From contig NZ_JAOEJU010000028.1 of assembly GCF_025447595.1 (NCBI RefSeq), forward strand, positions 1 to 64,000: a stretch of 64,000 nt of DNA, read 5' to 3'. The position numbers were made by a program, and so were the translations under genes. Position 1 is the stretch's first letter. Each line of letters begins with the position of its first letter. The DNA is from Pseudomonas koreensis (GTDB lineage Bacteria > Pseudomonadota > Gammaproteobacteria > Pseudomonadales > Pseudomonadaceae). Under the pieces are notes generated by a model. The model had not been told where the DNA came from. It did no database searches and worked only from the letters and a program-made list of their open reading frames with translations. Below, piece by piece: positions 44,102 to 53,118 of the stretch.

Positions 44102-46909
44102 TCATGGTTTCACGACCACTTGCGGGCCAAAGCCATCGCCAGTGCGGAAGGTTGGCAGCGCGGCAGAGTTCACGTAGCGCACGCCATCCCAGCTCGGCAG
44201 CGGTGTCGGCATCAACTGCAGTTGCCCGGGTTTCTCGAGGTCCCAACGCAGCAGCATCGAGTTGTCCTCATGCTGGGTGTTGTGACAATGCTCCATGTAG
44301 GTCCCGGCAAACTCGCGGAAGTTGATTGCCATCTCGACGCTGTCCAGCCCGTCGGCTTCCGAACCGATGCGATAGACGTCCTTGCGCGCCCATTTTTCCC
44401 ACTCTGGTGGTGCCTTGCCGCCACGGCTGAGAATGATCCCTTCCTCGAAGTGCACGTGTACCGGATGGCTCCAGCCTTTGCCGCCGGCCTTGATGTTCCA
44501 CACTTCCAAGGTGCCGATGCCGCTGACCCCGGCGTCGGTCGGGCCGCTTGCCAGTTTGGTCGAGGCATTCAACCGGCGTGGGTCCATGTGGAAGCCAAAA
44601 CCACCATCGGTCTTGATCGTCCACGGCGCTTCATCGGTGCCGTCGGAGCGGCCGAAGATGAAGGTCCGGTGCAGCGCCTTGGCCAGCAGCGCCTTGTCGG
44701 CAGCGTTGTCGCGGTGGATCTTCAGCGGGATCATCACCTTGCCTTCAGCCTTGCCCGGTTTGGCCGGTTCGTAGGCTGCCGGATCCATGGCCAGATCCTG
44801 GCCAGTGAACGCCTTGACGTTGAGTTGCAGGACCTTGCCCACCACCGGGTCACCCTTGTCCCATTGCGGCCCCTTGCTGGTCTGCTTGATCACCGGCAGG
44901 TATTTCTCCGAGAGCACATCGGCCAGCGGAATCACCTCTTTCGGGCCTTTGCCATCGTCTTGCGCCTGGAGGTTGACGAAGAACAGCTTGTCCCCCGGCT
45001 TGATGCCGTTTTTCGCGAAGTTGACGATGATGTCGAAGCGCTCGGCGATGCCCTGGGTTGGCAGGATCGCGTTGTGGTTCTGCTTGTCGCCGTCGGCATC
45101 CAGATCCATCGAGCCGTCGAACGGCACGCTGTGTTCCATGATGTTGCCGTCGTTGGCAATCATGTGGAATGGCACACGGCTGTAGGACACACCGGAGTTT
45201 TTCGGCCCCTGAAACTCGCCGCCCGTGCCTTTGACTTCCCGCACCAGCGCGAGCTTGAAGTAACGCGACACCGAACCGTTGAGGATGCGGAAGCGATAAC
45301 TGCGTGCCCGCACGTCGAGGGTCGGTTTCCATTGCCAGTTGACCAACACTTGATCGCCAATGAAGCCGTCGGTGTTGAACGGGTTGAACCACAACTGACC
45401 TTGCTGATCCCACGCTTTGTCGGCGAACACCAGGTTGACGTCGTAGTCACGGTTGCCCCACGGCAAGCCGCTGCCACTGGGGAAACGCAGGTTGACGCCA
45501 TCGTTCACCGATTCGTTGCCACGGTCCAGGGCGCTGTAGTAGTTCATCATCGCCGCGTTGCCCTTGTAGACGTTCTGCGCGGTGAAATCGAGCATGTGAT
45601 CGTGGAACCAGTGAGTGCTCATGGTTTCGCGCCAGTCGCCGCGAATCTTGATGGTGCCGTGGTCGCAGGTCTTTTTCGCAGGCTGCAGGTCGTTGACCCA
45701 GAGGGTTTCCCCCGGCGCGCAAGGGAATGCCGCGCGTGGGTCCTCGGCCTTGGTGTTGATGCTGTCGTAACCGGCAAGCTGGATCGGCCAGCGATAGTCG
45801 TAGAACTGGCCGGGAAAGAAGAACGCGTTGGCATAGCCGTCACTTTCCGCCGGCGCGTGACCGTTGTGTTCGTGGGTGGTGATGGTGTGCAGACCGAAAC
45901 CACGGTTGGCCGATGGATCGATCGGCAAGCCGTTGTAATGACGCATCAGCACCGGTTGGCCGTAACGCACCATCAGCAGTTTTGGCGGCAGCGTGCCGTC
46001 GAAGGTCCACACCGAATTGTGGTCTTGTGGCGGCATCGCCGGGTGGAAGCGTGGATCGACACCTTTTGCCGTGCCATCGGTCGCCGGAATCCCGGCCACG
46101 TTGTGATACAGCCCGCCCGGGCCGAACTCACCGACGGCGTAGCCGTGCATCTGCCGGCTGTCACGCAGACCGCCGTTCAGCCGTGCGCCGGTTTGCACGG
46201 TCTTGTAGGCGACTTGCGGGTAGAACTCGTTCCAGCGCTGATGGGCCCAGCCTTTTCCCGGTGGCCGGCCTTCTGCAGAGGAACCGATATGGCGGTTGAG
46301 GAACAGTTCGATCTGCGCCTGCCACGGGTTGCGGTCGACCACGTTGGCAAACTGACTGGGGAATGGTGTCAGTCCCGGTTGACGCAAAAACGCATCCAGC
46401 GCCGTGCCGGGCGGTGCGCTGCGGGCGACATTGTTGGGGTCCTGGGCCGGGGCCGGGCCGATGGCCGCTGGCGGGAAGCTCAGTGGAGCGGCCGGCGTGG
46501 TCGGGTCGAGTTTTTCCGGGCCGAACTCTTCGAACAGAACCAGTTGCTGGGTGAACGGCAGCGCTCCGAACAGCGGGCTCGGCTTGCCGTTGGTGGGGTA
46601 GTTGAAACTGGTTTGCGCGGCTGGCGGCAGGATGTTTTCCGTGCGCGTCGTGTTGCGCGTACCTTTGACCCCGTCGGGCAAATCGAAGGAATCTTCGTTG
46701 GCCTCGGGCATCGTCAGAATGGCATTGAGTGCCGCCGGCTCATCGGCCGGTTCGTCGTAGTACGCCGAGGGGTCGGAAGTTTCCGGCTGGCTTTCGTCAT
46801 CGATCGGGCTCGCTCGAACCACGGTCATGGTGCCGAGGGTCAAAGCCAGAAAGACGCTCAAAGGCGTCAGCAGAAATAACTTGTTGGGGTAACGCGTTGT
46901 TCTGTCCAT
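44102..46909 (-). CDS. Large multicopper oxidase (manganese-oxidase-like)
   Basis: A 935-residue exported oxidase with N-terminal signal (FLLTPLSVFLALTLG). All four copper motifs are visible: THEHNGH (about 343), HWFHDHM (about 432), HPVHVHF (about 813) and HCHNTQHEDNSM (about 871), the last with a Met as axial type 1 ligand. The long gap between the first and last pairs shows extra domains beyond a small laccase. With the MnxS/MnxR-like regulators nearby and a copper chaperone downstream, Mn(II) oxidation (McoA-type) is the best guess. Other substrates, such as Cu(I) or phenolics, are possible. Confidence 0.88.
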   Translation of the reverse strand: MDRTTRYPNKLFLLTPLSVFLALTLGTMTVVRASPIDDESQPETSDPSAYYDEPADEPAALNAILTMPEANEDSFDLPDGVKGTRNTTRTENILPPAAQTSFNYPTNGKPSPLFGALPFTQQLVLFEEFGPEKLDPTTPAAPLSFPPAAIGPAPAQDPNNVARSAPPGTALDAFLRQPGLTPFPSQFANVVDRNPWQAQIELFLNRHIGSSAEGRPPGKGWAHQRWNEFYPQVAYKTVQTGARLNGGLRDSRQMHGYAVGEFGPGGLYHNVAGIPATDGTAKGVDPRFHPAMPPQDHNSVWTFDGTLPPKLLMVRYGQPVLMRHYNGLPIDPSANRGFGLHTITTHEHNGHAPAESDGYANAFFFPGQFYDYRWPIQLAGYDSINTKAEDPRAAFPCAPGETLWVNDLQPAKKTCDHGTIKIRGDWRETMSTHWFHDHMLDFTAQNVYKGNAAMMNYYSALDRGNESVNDGVNLRFPSGSGLPWGNRDYDVNLVFADKAWDQQGQLWFNPFNTDGFIGDQVLVNWQWKPTLDVRARSYRFRILNGSVSRYFKLALVREVKGTGGEFQGPKNSGVSYSRVPFHMIANDGNIMEHSVPFDGSMDLDADGDKQNHNAILPTQGIAERFDIIVNFAKNGIKPGDKLFFVNLQAQDDGKGPKEVIPLADVLSEKYLPVIKQTSKGPQWDKGDPVVGKVLQLNVKAFTGQDLAMDPAAYEPAKPGKAEGKVMIPLKIHRDNAADKALLAKALHRTFIFGRSDGTDEAPWTIKTDGGFGFHMDPRRLNASTKLASGPTDAGVSGIGTLEVWNIKAGGKGWSHPVHVHFEEGIILSRGGKAPPEWEKWARKDVYRIGSEADGLDSVEMAINFREFAGTYMEHCHNTQHEDNSMLLRWDLEKPGQLQLMPTPLPSWDGVRYVNSAALPTFRTGDGFGPQVVVKP

Positions 46910-46947
46910 CACCAGCCGCCTCATCTAAGGAAGGGGTGATGGTGTTT

Positions 46948-46964
46948 TGCAATTACCTCGCCAA
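46948..46964 (-). promoter_or_regulatory. Sigma-54 type promoter of the oxidase operon
   Basis: On the minus strand TTGGCGAGGTAATTGCA matches the -24/-12 pattern YTGGCAC-N5-TTGCW with correct spacing; GG and GC are present. It lies 39 bases before the oxidase ATG. The NtrC-type regulator encoded at 40016 needs exactly such a promoter. Confidence 0.72.
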
Positions 46965-47017
46965 AAAATCATTTCCAGTTGTTACAAGGACTTGGGAGTG
47001 CTGTTGGTTTCCCCACT

Positions 47018-47051
47018 CCCCGGTGACCGGGGCCTGACACCCAGTGCTGGG
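47018..47051 (-). promoter_or_regulatory. Palindromes upstream of the oxidase promoter
   Basis: CCCCGGTGACCGGGG (47018-47032) and CCCAGTGCTGGG (47040-47051) lie 54-90 bases upstream of the -24 element, at enhancer distance for an NtrC-type activator. The first could instead be part of a terminator for the kinase gene at 47069. The second recurs, with one base changed, at 48742-48753. Confidence 0.45.
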
Positions 47052-47068
47052 GGAAAGTTCACCCCAAT

Positions 47069-48517
47069 TTACTGAATGAGCTGAAACGCCAGACGAACGG
47101 TAGTTCCCTGTCCTTCCCGACTGTCCAGCGTCACGGCGCCTCCGAAGCGCTCCATGATCCGCTTGACCAATACCAGCCCAACCCCAAGTCCACCCTGTTT
47201 GGTGGTGAAGAACGGCCGGAAGGCCATGCTGCGCTGCTCTTCATTCATGCCCTTGCCGGTGTCGCTGAGCATCACACTCACACGACGGTTGTCCTGTGGT
47301 TCGAGGCTGACCGTCAACGTTCCTCCTTTGTCCATGGCTTCCAGAGCATTGGCCAGCAAGCTGTTGAGAATCTGGGTAAGTTGCACCTGCTGGCTGAGCA
47401 CCATCGGCGTCTGCTGGGGATGAAACACAACGTGTACGCCGGCTTTGGCAATCTGTTGTTCGAACGCCATCAGGCTGTCGTGCAGTGCCGCGACCAGATT
47501 CACCGGTTCCGGCTCGTCATTGAGCGGGCGCAGCGATTGCAGCAGCTCCCGCACCCACTTCGACATGCGGTCGACCTGACCGATGATGTCATTGATGTTC
47601 TTGTGCGCCGGCCCTGCATCGAACTCCAGCGCCAGCTCGGCGCTGGAGCGGATCGTCGCCAGCGGATTGCGCAGGCTGTGGGCGACTGCCGAGGACATTT
47701 CCCCGAGCGCTACGTAGGTTTCGTTGGCGATCAGCTGTTTTTGCTGCGCCGCCAGCAAAATCGCCGCCCGCCGCACGATCCAGTACAACCCCAGATAAAT
47801 CAGTCCGCCACCCAGCGCCGTCGCCAGCCAGATCAGCGCCAGCCCCCGCTCCATCCGGGTGATCAGGTCTTTGGGTTCTTTGTAGATTTCGACCATCGCC
47901 GTGACATTCTTGCCCTCGGCATCGAACAGCGGGATGTAGTTCTCGATGAAAATGTATTCGGGTGGCACCACGAATTTCTGTTCTTCGCGCCCTTTGTCGA
48001 CGTCGTGGTAGCTGGCCGACACCGGGATTTTTTCATTGAATGCACGATCAAGGTCATCATCGGCGTGAATGCGGGTGCCGGTCAGCGCCGGGTTGGTCGA
48101 CCAGATCACCAAACGATCCGGCGCATAGATATTGGCGAGAATCACGTCGGGCAAATGTTCGATGTGATCGAGAAATTCGCCTCGGGCGCTGGCGCGGGCC
48201 GCCGGATCGACGTCGGGAAAGTCCTTGTCCTGGCGCGGATCGAGCAACTCGCCCATGGTGCGGACATTGGGGATCGACACATGGCGCACCTCTGCCGCCG
48301 CAATGGCCTGGATGAACTGCGCGGTCAGCAGCGCGTCGCGCTGCACACTTTCCTCGATCACGAACCGGGTCGACACGGTGCCGAGCGCCACAGCCACAGT
48401 GCCGATCACCGCCATGCTGATCAATGAAAACCAGCGCAACAGATTGAACGGCTGCTTGCGCGAGTTCAGCCGCAGGCTGCCCTCCTCGATTGGTAGCGAT
48501 TCTGACTGCATGTTCAT
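47069..48517 (-). CDS. Second sensor histidine kinase, paralogue of the 41415 gene
   Basis: A 482-residue membrane kinase with the same layout as its paralogue: helix near 27-45, periplasmic sensor, helix near 225-245, H-box AVAHSLRNPLATIRSSAEL, N-box NSLLANALEAM, G1 DTGKGM, G2 GGLGVGLVLV. The start at 48517 follows GGGAAG; an in-frame ATG at 48511 is possible. It is the first gene of the minus-strand block, separated from the oxidase by a gap containing the sigma-54 promoter. Two kinases feeding one regulator is the known MnxS1/MnxS2 design. Confidence 0.87.
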   Translation of the reverse strand: MNMQSESLPIEEGSLRLNSRKQPFNLLRWFSLISMAVIGTVAVALGTVSTRFVIEESVQRDALLTAQFIQAIAAAEVRHVSIPNVRTMGELLDPRQDKDFPDVDPAARASARGEFLDHIEHLPDVILANIYAPDRLVIWSTNPALTGTRIHADDDLDRAFNEKIPVSASYHDVDKGREEQKFVVPPEYIFIENYIPLFDAEGKNVTAMVEIYKEPKDLITRMERGLALIWLATALGGGLIYLGLYWIVRRAAILLAAQQKQLIANETYVALGEMSSAVAHSLRNPLATIRSSAELALEFDAGPAHKNINDIIGQVDRMSKWVRELLQSLRPLNDEPEPVNLVAALHDSLMAFEQQIAKAGVHVVFHPQQTPMVLSQQVQLTQILNSLLANALEAMDKGGTLTVSLEPQDNRRVSVMLSDTGKGMNEEQRSMAFRPFFTTKQGGLGVGLVLVKRIMERFGGAVTLDSREGQGTTVRLAFQLIQ

Positions 48518-48622
48518 GGCGGCGACTTCCCGATACGTCCCTATAGGGTTATAGCCCACGGTTGGGGGTTTGCCCGGATGCGGGTGCCCCATCCGCCCCC
48601 CCCCCGGATATCCACAAAACCC

Positions 48623-48712
48623 TGTGGGAGCGAGCCTGCTCGCGATGACGGTGTGTCTGCCCAGGTAATGTTAAGTGTGCCGACCTCATCGCGAGCAGGC
48701 TCGCTCCCACAG
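48623..48712. repeat. Pseudomonas REP doublet
   Basis: TGTGGGAGCGAGCCTGCTCG (48623 on) and TCATCGCGAGCAGGCTCGCT (48686 on) are inverted units with a 37-base spacer, between divergent genes. Confidence 0.9.
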
Positions 48713-48740
48713 TTCGGGTTTGCGGATTGATCCCCACAAT

Positions 48741-48859
48741 CCCCAATGCTGGGGACAGTCGCCCTATCCGGACCTTCGTCCTTTCCCTCGCACCCAGCCT
48801 CGAACCCTTGTGCCACGGGCCTTTGCTGCCTGTTGATACGTCGTTGGTATGGAAGTTGT
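48741..48859 (+). promoter_or_regulatory. Candidate enhancer palindrome and weak sigma-54-like promoter
   Basis: CCCCAATGCTGGGG (48741-48754) nearly repeats the palindrome near the oxidase. About 90 bases on, TTGGTATGGAAGTTGTA (48843-48859) has the sigma-54 spacing but TGGT and TTGT in place of TGGC and TTGC. It lies 61 bases before the ATG at 48921. The remainder of the 48518-48920 gap holds only the REP doublet. Confidence 0.35.
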
Positions 48860-48920
48860 AAAGGCCTGCTGCAACTGACCCAACCCCAAGGGGCAGGTAC
48901 TTCGATAGAGGGATTTACTC

Positions 48921-50267
48921 ATGCACCCTTTACTGTCCAAAACCGCGACCGTGCTGGTCGTGAGCGCTCTGGCCCAGGGCATTGCCCAGGCCGCTCTGTT
49001 CGCCGTCGACCCAGGTCCCTACACACCGGCCAACGGCGGTTTCGCCAGCTGGTATCAGGACACCCACGGTCGCACGCTGGATCTGTGCCTGTCCAAAGCA
49101 CTCAGCTCCCGCGTGCCAAGCACACCGGGCGCCCCGTCGTACATGTGCTCGCTGCTGCCGACTCCCGGCGTGTTCGACGACGCGCAGCCGATCGTCTTCC
49201 CGACCAACTTTCCCGATGAAGCGTTCTGGTTTACCGGCGAAACCACCATCGTCGACGCCGCTCGCGGAATCGATCTGACCTACGTCAGCGCCGTCGAAGC
49301 CGCGTTCGCCGCAGAGGAACCGGTCGAGGGTGATCAGGTCAGCTTCGCGCGTATCCGGATCAGGGTGGATGTCCCCACCGCCGGCACCTACGTCATCACC
49401 CACCCGTACGGCGTCGACGTGTTCAACATTGACACCCCCGGCCGGCGCGCGATCAACATGACCCGCGACATCGGCATCGGCACCCCGAAAACCTACGACG
49501 GCGCGCTCAAGGGTGACATCGGCCCGTTCCTGCGCAGCGTCAACGGCCCGTACACCGAGACCAACCCGGTGACCGGTGCGGCCGAGCAGTTTGTCGGCGA
49601 CCCGAACCTCAACGAGGCCGTGACCGGCAGCCCGTTCAATACAAACTTCGTGCGTATCGAAGGCCCTGGCGGCATTGATCTGCGCACCACCACGTTCGCT
49701 GTGTCCGGCAAGTTGTCGACCGTGGTTCGACCAACACCACTGATCACCGAGCGCAGCACCTACTCGCGCAAACCCGGCGACAGCGCACCGGTTGCCCAAC
49801 AAGACGTATTCGTCAAAGCACCGCCAGCGCCCGGCACAGCCGCCATCACCAGCAGCACCCCGGTGGTGAACATGAAAGAAGCCGACAGCACCGGCAGCTG
49901 GTATGCGCAATCGTCGGTCAACCCGACCTTGCCGACCGTGCTGCAAGTGACCGCCGACAACCACCTGGCCATCGCCACCAGCTCGCCGACCACACTGCCC
50001 ATGAACCTGACTGACCTGGTGGTGATCCAGCGCGCCGAGTACAGCCTGAACTCCGGGCAATTGACCGTGATCGCGTCGACCAGTGACGAAACCTCGCCAC
50101 CGGTGCTCACCGTCACGTCCGACGGCGGCGCCGCCATCGGCGCCCTGGGCGGCGACGGCGCGGTGAAAACCCTGACGACCGGCATCTCGCCGATTCCACC
50201 GGCCAGGGTTCGGGTGACGTCGTCCAACGGCGGCAGCGATATCGAAGAAGTGGTCATCGTGCAATGA
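48921..50267 (+). CDS. Large secreted protein of unknown function, paralogue A
   Basis: A 448-residue protein with a Sec signal (MHPLLSKTATVLVVSALAQGIAQA). The first ~260 residues are homologous to the next protein: VDPGPYT, YMCSLLP, AFWFTGET, VTGSPFNTNFVRI. The C-terminal part is Thr/Ser/Val-rich beta-like (VVIQRAEYSLNSGQLTVIA). No Cys-rich or catalytic motif is evident. GAGGGA precedes the ATG. It heads a plus-strand cluster that ends with two curlin-repeat proteins, so it may be an extracellular matrix or adhesin component. The family is not recognised. Confidence 0.7.
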   Translation: MHPLLSKTATVLVVSALAQGIAQAALFAVDPGPYTPANGGFASWYQDTHGRTLDLCLSKALSSRVPSTPGAPSYMCSLLPTPGVFDDAQPIVFPTNFPDEAFWFTGETTIVDAARGIDLTYVSAVEAAFAAEEPVEGDQVSFARIRIRVDVPTAGTYVITHPYGVDVFNIDTPGRRAINMTRDIGIGTPKTYDGALKGDIGPFLRSVNGPYTETNPVTGAAEQFVGDPNLNEAVTGSPFNTNFVRIEGPGGIDLRTTTFAVSGKLSTVVRPTPLITERSTYSRKPGDSAPVAQQDVFVKAPPAPGTAAITSSTPVVNMKEADSTGSWYAQSSVNPTLPTVLQVTADNHLAIATSSPTTLPMNLTDLVVIQRAEYSLNSGQLTVIASTSDETSPPVLTVTSDGGAAIGALGGDGAVKTLTTGISPIPPARVRVTSSNGGSDIEEVVIVQ

Positions 50268-50302
50268 ACGCTCACATGCCCAGATCCGCATCAGGAGGCA
50301 TC

Positions 50303-52537
50303 ATGAACAAGTGGCCACGCTTTGCGCTCAACGCGCTCGGGCTGACAATCTCGCTGACCGGCAGTGCGTTCGCGCAACTGGCCGCTGTCGATCCCGGTCC
50401 CTACACCTTCGCCACCGGGAAATTCCCGATGTGGTATCAGGACAACAACCAGCTGTCGATGGAGCTCTGCCAGTCGCGCGCCGCGAGCTCGCGAGTACCG
50501 GTCAGCACCCCGCCGGCGTACATGTGCACCCTGCTGCCGGAACCGGGCATCTTCGATGACACCCTGCCGATGGTGTTCCCCGACAACTGGCCACCGGAAG
50601 CCTTCTGGTTCCTGGCTGAAACCAACATTGCCAACAATGGCGCCGGATTCGGCATGGACGCCTATGTGGCCGGGATCGAAGCGGCGTTCGCCTCGGAAAA
50701 CCCGGTGGATGGCGATCAGCAAAGCTTCGCGCGGATCCGCATCCGGGTGAACGTACCCGTGGCCGGCACCTACACCATCACCCACCCCTATGGTGTGGAA
50801 ACGGTGAATGTCACCACCCCCGGCCGACGTGCGATCAACATCACCAAAGACATCGGCATCGGCGCGCCGGGCAACTTCAGCGGTGCGCTCAACGGCGCCA
50901 TCGGGCCATTCCTGCGCAGCATCAACGGCCCGTACACCGAAGTGAACCCGGACACCGGCGGTATCGAGACCTTCGTCGGCGACCCGAACCTCACCGAAGC
51001 GGTGACTGGCAGCCCGTTCAACACCAACTTCGTGCGGATCGATGGTCCTTCCGGCGTTGGCTCGATTCAGACCAATCTGTTCACCGTTGCCGGCAAGGTG
51101 CTAGACAACCGTCAGCAAACCCATGTCGCCATCGACCGTGCTACCTATCGCCGGACTTCGGCCGGGGTACGCGCCGAAGTGTTTGCCAAGGCCGACACCA
51201 GCTCGACCCTGTGCTTCCGCGAAACCCTGGCGCTGCTGCCCGGCCCGCCACCGACGCCTTGCCAGACCAGTCTGCTGGGTGACAACAACGGGTTGTTCTT
51301 CGGCCAGCGTCTGGGCAATGGAACCCTGCCGTCGGTGGTGGTCGTGACCGCGACCAACCCGGCCGGCACCACCCGTCCGACGGCCGTCTCGGCCAAGCTC
51401 ACCGACGTGGTGAAAATCCAGACCGCGCGCTACAGCTGGGCCAACCACAGCCTGCTGATCGAGGCCACCTCGACCGACGAGGTCGCCGTGCCAGACATGG
51501 TTGCGCAGGGCTACGGACGGCTTTCGAAATCCGGCACCCTGCAACGCATCACCGTCGCCGACCTGACCCAACCACCCGCCACCGTTACAGTGAAATCCGC
51601 TGCCGGCGGCAGCGATACCGAGGCGGTCGTAGTCGTCGGCACCGCGCCTGACACCGGTGAAAACCAGGCGCCGTTGTCCGTCGCCGACACCGGCAGCACC
51701 AGCTTCGGCGTGCCGATCACCCTCAGTCTGTTGACCAACGACAGCGACCCGGACGGCAACGTACCGCTGACCATCACTGCGCTGACTCAACCGGCTGCGG
51801 GCCAGGGCACCGTTGCCCTGAACGGCACCACATCGGTGGTCTACACCCCGCCAGCCGTAGTGAACGCGCCGCTGACCACAACCTTCACCTACAAGGCCCA
51901 GGACAGCAAAGGTCTGGCCTCGGTGAACCCGGCGACCGTGACGATCAGCGTTGCGCCTAACCGGCCACCGACCGCCGTCGCCGACAGCGTCGCCACCCTG
52001 GGTGTCGCGATCCCGATCAACGTGCTGGCCAACGACACCGATCCGGAAGGCAACACACCGCTGGGCGTCGCCAGCCTGACCCAACCGCCGGCAGGACGCG
52101 GCACAGTCAGCACTGACGGCACGGTGATCACCTACACCCCACCGGCCACCGTGACCACGGCCTTTACCACGACCTTCACCTACATCGCCCGGGACAGCTT
52201 CAACGCCCAGTCGGCGCCGGCGACGGTCACGGTGCAGGTGTCGCCACGGCCAGCGGCGGAAACCTTCACCATTACCGCTTCAACGGTGCAAGCGCGCTCG
52301 GGTGGACGCTTCAACTGGGACTTCACCGGCACCTCGTCAGTGACTACCGGCAACACCATCACCGTGCAAGTCACCACCCCGACCGGGCTGGTCACGCTGG
52401 GTACAACCACGGTGCCGGTCACCGGGCGCTGGCGGCTGACGCTGAACAACACGACGGTAGTGCCATCGGCTAATCCGACCGCCACCATCCGTTCGTCCCA
52501 AGGCACCGTGCGCACGGTGTCGGTAACCACCCTCTGA
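50303..52537 (+). CDS. Large secreted protein with Ig/cadherin-like repeats, paralogue B
   Basis: A 744-residue protein with a Sec signal (MNKWPRFALNALGLTISLTGSAFA). The start at 50303 has AGGAGG upstream. Residues ~25-300 match paralogue A; ~450-545 and ~552-645 are two Ig/VCBS-like repeats (LLTNDSDPDGNVPLTI and VLANDTDPEGNTPLGV, each with the calcium-type DPDG/DPEG turn and FTYxAxDS end). The last ~95 residues form another beta domain. Such architecture is typical of surface adhesins. It has no LPXTG, autotransporter or C-terminal sorting signal, so a secretion system must be supplied elsewhere. Confidence 0.75.
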   Translation: MNKWPRFALNALGLTISLTGSAFAQLAAVDPGPYTFATGKFPMWYQDNNQLSMELCQSRAASSRVPVSTPPAYMCTLLPEPGIFDDTLPMVFPDNWPPEAFWFLAETNIANNGAGFGMDAYVAGIEAAFASENPVDGDQQSFARIRIRVNVPVAGTYTITHPYGVETVNVTTPGRRAINITKDIGIGAPGNFSGALNGAIGPFLRSINGPYTEVNPDTGGIETFVGDPNLTEAVTGSPFNTNFVRIDGPSGVGSIQTNLFTVAGKVLDNRQQTHVAIDRATYRRTSAGVRAEVFAKADTSSTLCFRETLALLPGPPPTPCQTSLLGDNNGLFFGQRLGNGTLPSVVVVTATNPAGTTRPTAVSAKLTDVVKIQTARYSWANHSLLIEATSTDEVAVPDMVAQGYGRLSKSGTLQRITVADLTQPPATVTVKSAAGGSDTEAVVVVGTAPDTGENQAPLSVADTGSTSFGVPITLSLLTNDSDPDGNVPLTITALTQPAAGQGTVALNGTTSVVYTPPAVVNAPLTTTFTYKAQDSKGLASVNPATVTISVAPNRPPTAVADSVATLGVAIPINVLANDTDPEGNTPLGVASLTQPPAGRGTVSTDGTVITYTPPATVTTAFTTTFTYIARDSFNAQSAPATVTVQVSPRPAAETFTITASTVQARSGGRFNWDFTGTSSVTTGNTITVQVTTPTGLVTLGTTTVPVTGRWRLTLNNTTVVPSANPTATIRSSQGTVRTVSVTTL

Positions 52538-52630
52538 GCCCACGCCCCACTCACCCCACACCGTTCGATGCGGCGTGGGTGGGGCCCGCTCAGGCCGGAT
52601 TTCGGATTCAGGACAACACAGGACAACGCC

Positions 52631-53092
52631 ATGAACACGCCGACCGCCGCCCTGCTTTGCCTGCTCGCCTTTTGCGGCAGTGCAGGCGTGCGCGCCGACG
52701 ACCTGATGGAAAACGATGACCTGGCGCCCTCCACCGACCTCGGTGAACTGCCGGCCCCGGTGGGCCAGCAAGCGCTGATCGACCAGAACGGCCAGGTCAA
52801 CGTGGCCTTGCTTGAACAAAACGGTCAGTCGCTGCTCGGGCGGATCGTGCAGTCGGGCAGCAATCAGGAGGCGTACATCCTGCAACAAGGCAGCGACCTG
52901 ATGGCCTTGATCACGCAAAATGGTTCCGGCAACGCCGCATCCATCACACAAAACGGCAGCCACAACCGCGCGCAGATTTCGCAAAACGGCAACAACAACG
53001 ACGCCAGCATCGAGCAGGCCGGCACGGGGCTGCAGAGCGCCGTGACCCAGTCGGGCAACGGAATGAGCGTCTCGGTCAAGCAATACCGCTAA
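52631..53092 (+). CDS. csgB: Minor curlin-like amyloid protein
   Basis: A 153-residue exported protein (signal to about residue 23, ...GSAGVRADD) with about five curlin repeats of roughly 22 residues: ALIDQNGQ, ALLEQNGQ, YILQQGSD, ALITQNGSGN, ASITQNGSHN, AQISQNGNNN. The Q-x-G-x-x-N spacing defines curli subunits. Being short and first of the pair, it is the likely nucleator (CsgB role), although csgA/csgB assignment could be reversed. ATG at 52631 lies after a GC-rich stem in the intergenic gap. Confidence 0.82.
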   Translation: MNTPTAALLCLLAFCGSAGVRADDLMENDDLAPSTDLGELPAPVGQQALIDQNGQVNVALLEQNGQSLLGRIVQSGSNQEAYILQQGSDLMALITQNGSGNAASITQNGSHNRAQISQNGNNNDASIEQAGTGLQSAVTQSGNGMSVSVKQYR

Positions 53093-53118
53093 AGCCCTGC
53101 AACCTTGGAGAGTTCATC

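Noticed and set aside
44085-44246. Earlier starts for the SCO-cytochrome gene within the oxidase gene
   Set aside because: The ATG at 44084 has an ideal AGGGAGG site and places the signal anchor near the N-terminus.
44072-46879. 935-codon open frame on the plus strand opposite the multicopper oxidase
   Set aside because: It mirrors the codon bias of the oxidase, has no recognisable domain, and the minus strand carries all four copper motifs.
48820-48836. TGCCACGGGCCTTTGCT as a sigma-54 promoter for the 48921 gene
   Set aside because: The -24 GG is GC and the spacing is one base too long; the 48843 site has correct spacing though weaker -12.
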